From: Oscillospiraceae bacterium
Lineage (GTDB): Bacteria > Bacillota > Clostridia > Christensenellales > Aristaeellaceae
Reading direction: 5' to 3'
NCBI GenBank assembly: GCA_031270865.1
Contig: JAISWI010000040.1
Location: 1 to 45,414, forward strand
DNA: 45,414 nt
A program made the position numbers and the translations under genes. Numbering within the stretch: the first letter of the stretch is position 1; each line of letters starts with the position of its first letter. The notes under the pieces are model-generated. The model was not told where the DNA came from and ran no database searches. It was given only the letters and a program-made list of their open reading frames with translations. Below are positions 42,028 through 45,414 of the stretch, one piece after another.

Positions 42028-42759
42028 ATGATCAGCTTTGAGGACTTGCATTTATCCTTCGGGAAGAACGAGGTGCTGCGCGGGATCGACCTGACGATCG
42101 CCCGGGGCTCCAAAACGGTGATCATCGGACCGTCCGGCGGCGGCAAGAGCACGCTGCTGCGCGCGGTCAACCGTTTCGAGAGGCCGGACAGGGGGCGGGT
42201 CGTCGTGGACGGCCACGACCTCAACGCGCTCACCGCAAAGCGGCTGAACCAGCTGCGCCAGGGGATAGGCATGGTCTTCCAGAGCTTCAACCTCTACCCG
42301 CACAAGACCGCGCTGGAGAACCTGACGATGGCTCCGCTTACCTTAAAGCGCGGCGCGAGGGAGGATGTCGCCCGCCGCGCGTTGGAGAATCTCCGCGCCG
42401 TCGGGCTGTCGGATAAGGCGGATTCATACCCCAGCCAGCTTTCGGGCGGACAGCAGCAGCGCGTCGCGATAGCCCGCGCCCTGACGATGAACCCGGACAT
42501 ACTGCTTTTCGACGAGCCGACCTCCGCGCTGGACCCGGAGATGATCCAGGAGGTGCTGGACATAATGGAAAGCGTGGCCCGGAGGCAGAACATTACGATG
42601 CTGTTCGTGACGCATGAGATGCGCTTCGCGGAGCATATCGCCGACCGCGTGCTGTTCCTTGACGAGGGCAGGATCGTTGAGGACGGCCCGCCGCTTCAGG
42701 TGTTCCATCAGCCCAAGACGACGCGCACCGCCGCGTTCCTTGGGAAGATTCTACACTAA
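42028..42759 (+). CDS. Polar amino acid ABC transporter ATP-binding protein
   Basis: 243 residues. Walker A GPSGGGKST (34-42), Q-loop in MVFQSFNLYPHKTALEN, signature LSGGQQQRVAIARAL, Walker B ILLFDEPTSALDPE and H-loop TH in LFVTHEMRFAEHIADRV are all intact. The LYPHKTALENLT segment is typical of the polar amino acid group (GlnQ/ArtP/HisP). ATG 42028 gives the normal N-terminus ISFEDLHLSFG; the GTG at 41989 in the same frame lies upstream of the promoter. It is first in a four-gene operon: ATPase, binding protein, two permeases. Confidence 0.94.
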   Translation: MISFEDLHLSFGKNEVLRGIDLTIARGSKTVIIGPSGGGKSTLLRAVNRFERPDRGRVVVDGHDLNALTAKRLNQLRQGIGMVFQSFNLYPHKTALENLTMAPLTLKRGAREDVARRALENLRAVGLSDKADSYPSQLSGGQQQRVAIARALTMNPDILLFDEPTSALDPEMIQEVLDIMESVARRQNITMLFVTHEMRFAEHIADRVLFLDEGRIVEDGPPLQVFHQPKTTRTAAFLGKILH

Positions 42760-42784
42760 TATAACAATGGGAGGGGTTTATGTT

Positions 42785-43645
42785 ATGAAGCGTACCGTTA
42801 TCTGGATCGCGCTGCTGGCTTTAGCGGCGTGTCTGTTCGCCGCTCCATCGATGGCGGAGGAGGCCGACCCGGTCGTTGAGGCAATCAAGGCGCGGGGCAA
42901 GCTGAATATCGGCGTGAAGGCCGACGTGCCCGGCTTCGGCTACCAGGAACTGGGCGGCGACTACGAGGGTTTGGAGATCGATATCGCGAAGCTGTTCGCC
43001 GCGAAGATACTGGGCGACCCGGACGCCGTATCGTTCACGGCGGTAACGGCTAAGACGCGCGGCCCGCTGCTGGATACCGGAGAGCTGGACGCGGTCATCG
43101 CCACGTTTACGATCATGCCCGACCGACTGCTGCAGTATGATTTCTCGCAGCCGTACTACGTTGACGCGGTGGGGCTGCTGGTCAAGACCGCCGACGGTAT
43201 CTCCACTTACGCGGACCTGGACGGCAAGACCATCGGCGTGGCGCAGTCCTCGTCCACCCGCGCCGCGCTGGAGCCAGCCGCGCTGGAACTGGGCATCACG
43301 GTGGAGTTTCTGGAATTCCAGACCTACCCCGACATCAAGGCCGCGCTGGACAGCGGGCGAGCGCAGTGCTTCTCGGTAGATAAGGCGATATTGACCGGGT
43401 ACCTGGATGATACGGTCGTGTTGCTGCCGGATTCGTTCGCGGCGCAGCCGTACGGCGCGGCGTTCAAGAAAGGCAACACGGGCTTGCTCGCGGAGTATGA
43501 CGCGCTGATCGACGAGCTGCGCGGGTCCGGCGAGTTGGACGCGCTGGTCGCCAAGTATGGGCTGCCCGCGCTCAATTGGGATGAATTGGACGCGTTCCAT
43601 GAATCCTTGTGGGCGGCGGCGGCTGAATTGGAAGCCGCGCAGTGA
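42785..43645 (+). CDS. Polar amino acid ABC transporter substrate-binding protein
   Basis: 286 residues of binding-protein family 3. The signal peptide is ambiguous: MKRTVIWIALLALAAC contains a possible lipobox LAAC, but the core continues to LFAAPSMAEEA, which suits ordinary cleavage. Family landmarks are KLNIGVKADVPGFGY, YEGLEIDIAKLFA, LDAVIATFTIMPDR, FSQPYYVDAVGLLV and DLDGKTIGVAQSSSTRAAL. The ATG at 42785 follows GGGAGGGG. The ligand is likely a polar amino acid; which one cannot be read. Two permease genes follow. Confidence 0.92.
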   Translation: MKRTVIWIALLALAACLFAAPSMAEEADPVVEAIKARGKLNIGVKADVPGFGYQELGGDYEGLEIDIAKLFAAKILGDPDAVSFTAVTAKTRGPLLDTGELDAVIATFTIMPDRLLQYDFSQPYYVDAVGLLVKTADGISTYADLDGKTIGVAQSSSTRAALEPAALELGITVEFLEFQTYPDIKAALDSGRAQCFSVDKAILTGYLDDTVVLLPDSFAAQPYGAAFKKGNTGLLAEYDALIDELRGSGELDALVAKYGLPALNWDELDAFHESLWAAAAELEAAQ

Positions 43646-43682
43646 TATTGCGGTTGCGTAAGTATAAGGATGTGGGATCTTT

Positions 43683-44366
43683 TTGAACGGGCCGTTCTCT
43701 ATCCGCAACTGGCGGACGTGGTTTGAGGCCGCGCCGCTGTTCCTGAAGGGGTATGGGCAGACACTGCTCATATCCCTTTGGGGACTATCCATCGCGCTGG
43801 TTATCGGGGTGTTCGCCGGGATCGCGCTGACCACGAAAGGGGGCGGACGCCAGCGCGCGCTCGCCGCGGTTATGCGCGGGTATATGAGTTTCTTCCAGAA
43901 TACGCCGCTGATGATACAGGTGTTTATGTTTTATAACGTGCTGCCTAAGCTGGGCGTGAGGCTAAGCGTGACCATGGTGGGCGTGCTGGGGCTGGCGCTG
44001 TATACCGGGGCGTATGCCGCCGATATTGTGGCAAGCGCGATAAGGGCGGTGCCGTTGGGACAGACCGAGGCGGCCGAAAGCCAGGGATTCTCAAAGGCGC
44101 AGACGCTGTGGTTGGTTGTGCTACCCCAATCGGTTAAGGTCGCGCTGCCAGCAATGACTAACCAAGCTGTCAACCTGATCAAGAATTCATCAGTGCTGGC
44201 CGTGATAGCTGGAGGGGAACTGATGTACGTGGCGGATAGCTGGAGCGGCTCGAATTTAATTTATGGACCAACATTCGTTATGACTGGATTGCTGTATCTG
44301 GCGGTGTGCCTTCCAGTGTCGATGGCCGCGCGGTATCTCGAGAAAAGGAGCGCAAGGAATGCTTGA
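43683..44366 (+). CDS. Polar amino acid ABC transporter permease
   Basis: 227 residues with five or so membrane segments of the HisM/GlnP type. The start FEAAPLFLKGYGQTLLISLWGLSIALVIG is characteristic, and the ATPase-contact loop is AIRAVPLGQTEAAESQGFSKAQTLWLVVLPQSVK. The start is TTG at 43683, behind AAGGATG. Its last 8 nt overlap the start of the second permease, so the two are made together and form the membrane channel. Confidence 0.92.
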   Translation: MNGPFSIRNWRTWFEAAPLFLKGYGQTLLISLWGLSIALVIGVFAGIALTTKGGGRQRALAAVMRGYMSFFQNTPLMIQVFMFYNVLPKLGVRLSVTMVGVLGLALYTGAYAADIVASAIRAVPLGQTEAAESQGFSKAQTLWLVVLPQSVKVALPAMTNQAVNLIKNSSVLAVIAGGELMYVADSWSGSNLIYGPTFVMTGLLYLAVCLPVSMAARYLEKRSARNA

Positions 44367-45039
44367 TACATGGGGCCGCGCGTTCCAGAAAGTGTTCACA
44401 GCACAGATATTAAGGTTTTTAGGGACGGGATTGGTTAATACATTGTATATTGCGGCCGTTTCTATTGTGCTGAGTTTCGTTTTTGGTACGGTTTTAGCGT
44501 TGACGCGGTCAAGGAAATTGGGCGCGCTTACCGCGTTTGCCACTGTTTATATAGAAGCCGTGCGTAATATTCCGCTAACGCTGTTTATAATTGGTATGCG
44601 GTTCATGACAAGACTGCCGCCGCTGGAGAGCGGGATTGCGGCAATGACAGTGTTTACCTCGGCAGTGGTGGCTGAAATCGTAAGGGGAGGGTTGAACAGC
44701 GTTCAGAAAGGACAGTGGGAGGCCGCGTACTCGCAGGGGTTTTCGACGGTAGGGGCAATGATGAAGGTGGTTGTTCCGCAGGCGTTGAGGAGGATACGCT
44801 CGCCGTTGATCGCGCAGTTTGTTACGACGATAAAGGATACGTCGTTCTGCGCCGCTGTTGGTACGTATGAGCTGTCGTTCACAAGTAAGATCGTAGCTTC
44901 GCATAGGACGATCGTCACCGCGCAGGATATATTGGTGGTGTATCTGCTTGTAGCGTTGACGTATTATTTGGTGAATCTGATGTTCTCGACAATCGCGCGG
45001 CGGGCGCGGGATAGTCAGGCCAAAGGGCTTGTCAAGTGA
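44359..45039 (+). CDS. Polar amino acid ABC transporter permease
   Basis: 226 residues, the second HisM/GlnP-type permease. It has LRFLGTGLVNTLYIAAVSIVLSFVFGTVLALTRSRK and the contact loop GGLNSVQKGQWEAAYSQGFSTVGAMMKVVVPQALR. The ATG at 44359 overlaps the end of the first permease by 8 nt, and AAGGA precedes it. The codons here are less GC-rich than in the rest of the window. Repeat copy C begins 6 bp after its stop codon. Confidence 0.93.
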   Translation: MLDTWGRAFQKVFTAQILRFLGTGLVNTLYIAAVSIVLSFVFGTVLALTRSRKLGALTAFATVYIEAVRNIPLTLFIIGMRFMTRLPPLESGIAAMTVFTSAVVAEIVRGGLNSVQKGQWEAAYSQGFSTVGAMMKVVVPQALRRIRSPLIAQFVTTIKDTSFCAAVGTYELSFTSKIVASHRTIVTAQDILVVYLLVALTYYLVNLMFSTIARRARDSQAKGLVK

Positions 45040-45044
45040 CACAA

Positions 45045-45190
45045 TGCGTGGAGGAACAATCCACCCTGGCCACGAGGGTCCAGCGTCACGCTGGTCAGGG
45101 GGTCAAGGGGGGTGAACCCCCCTTGCGGGGTGTGGGGCGGAGCCCCACGTCCCCCGGTCGAAACCAACAAACCCCAGCCCCGCAGGGCAG
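45045..45190 (+). repeat. Dispersed multi-hairpin repeat, copy C
   Basis: It starts 5 bp after the permease stop with the head GCGTGGAGGAACAA, then CACCCTGGCCACGAGGGTC. Stem I CCAGCG/CGCTGG (loop TCA), stem II CAAGGGGGG/CCCCCCTTG (loop TGAA) and stem III GTGGGGC/GCCCCAC (loop GGA) follow, then a GCCCCGCAGGGC palindrome like that of copy A. It is the most complete copy. Confidence 0.9.
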
Positions 45191-45233
45191 AAACTAACTT
45201 AATGGGCTTCGCCCTTTACGCTGGGTTAGGGAC

Positions 45234-45304
45234 GGGGGGGGGGGGGGGGGGGGGGCGGCCCCGGGGGGGGGGCCGGCCGCCCCCCCGCCCCCCCCCGCCC
45301 CCCG
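45234..45304. other. G/C homopolymer block, probably artefact
   Basis: A 71-base stretch of only G and C, including runs of about 20 G and of nine C. It is unlike any other part of the window and sits where the 5' end of the L7Ae-like gene and its ribosome site should be. It is probably a sequencing or assembly fault over a hard-to-read hairpin region. Confidence 0.75.
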
Positions 45305-45305
45305 C

Positions 45306-45414
45306 CGGGCCGCGGGCTCCAGGCAGGTGCTGCGTGGAGTCCGCGAAGGGAAACTGGTCGTGGCGTATGTCGCCAGGGATGCCGATCCGTTTGTGACGCG
45401 TCCAGTGGCGGACG
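45306..45414 (+). CDS. Ribosomal protein L7Ae-like (eL8/YbxF family), both ends incomplete
   Basis: The last 109 bases read RQVLRGVREGKLVVAYVARD followed by ADPFVTRPVAD in one frame. This is the start of the L7Ae-like fold (G.rQvlraL..g.v..vyvA.DADp.vt.pv), as in Bacillus YbxF. These small proteins bind kink-turn RNA and are usually encoded directly before rpsL-rpsG-fusA-tuf, which should follow beyond the right edge. The true start, about 10-15 residues upstream, is hidden in the G/C block. The 3' end is outside the window. Confidence 0.72.

Noticed and set aside
45045-45190. Repeat copies read as ordinary Rho-independent terminators
   Set aside because: They have strong GC hairpins but no T runs on the expected side, and they share sequence and order across copies, so they are treated as a repeat family.
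45112-45396. 94-residue plus-strand open frame through the G/C block
   Set aside because: Made of Gly/Pro/Arg runs from the homopolymer block and repeat copy C; not a gene.
1-45414. CRISPR array, tRNA or rRNA genes
   Set aside because: Reading the intergenic gaps on both strands showed no regularly spaced direct repeats and no cloverleaf with a T-loop; none is reported.

Overview
The window is GC-rich bacterial chromosome and reads like an uncultured Clostridia-type Firmicute, possibly Christensenellales-like; that placement is inference. The evidence is: conserved Firmicute housekeeping order (rbgA-rnhB-yraN ... comM-dprA-topA-trmFO-hslV-hslU), rplM-rpsI behind a structured leader, LplB/YtcP-type sugar permeases, frequent TTG and GTG starts with strong AGGAGG sites, near-consensus sigma-A promoters, an Rpn-family nuclease of a type common in gut Clostridia, and a bacterial L7Ae-like protein at the right edge of the kind found next to rpsL.

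Layout. 1-2079: partial Rpn-type nuclease (-), GH88 glycuronyl hydrolase, MntP. 2076-3151: promoter, probable L13 leader, rplM, rpsI, terminator. 3160-4254: thioredoxin-reductase-like flavoprotein. 4431-19156: housekeeping run rbgA, rnhB, yraN, a 1345-residue double glycosyltransferase, gtrA, comM, dprA, topA, trmFO, hslV, hslU. 19185-23277: sugar ABC operon (binding protein, two permeases, small lipoprotein). 23337-29252, minus strand: a second sugar ABC set and two Gfo/Idh/MocA oxidoreductases. 29453-32626: sugar isomerase/epimerase, MATE transporter, histidine phosphatase. 32641-37892: nucleoside kinase (-), VanZ-like protein, metallo-hydrolase, ComEC. 38168-41977: TtcA-dUTPase fusion (-), CBM9-like protein, acyltransferase (-), diacylglycerol kinase-like protein. 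41993-45039: polar amino acid ABC transporter. 45045-45414: repeat, a G/C homopolymer block that looks artefactual, and a partial L7Ae-like gene.

How the genes work together. The GH88 enzyme, two CUT1-type importers lacking their own ATPase, two Gfo/Idh/MocA dehydrogenases, a sugar isomerase and a CBM9-like protein suggest scavenging of oligosaccharides, including unsaturated uronides. ComM, DprA and ComEC are three parts of the DNA-uptake pathway.

Most unusual items: (1) a tRNA-thiolation-type PP-loop enzyme fused to an apparently complete dUTPase, with a G-quadruplex motif at the domain junction; (2) a dispersed, modular, multi-hairpin element found four times, each time directly after a stop codon and on the strand of the gene just ended, with compensatory changes in two stems; (3) a single polypeptide holding two GT-C membrane glycosyltransferase modules and two lectin-like domains; (4) a transcript predicted to begin with a 13-bp hairpin; (5) a predicted leaderless ABC ATPase gene. 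No tRNA, rRNA, CRISPR array or insertion sequence was recognised.
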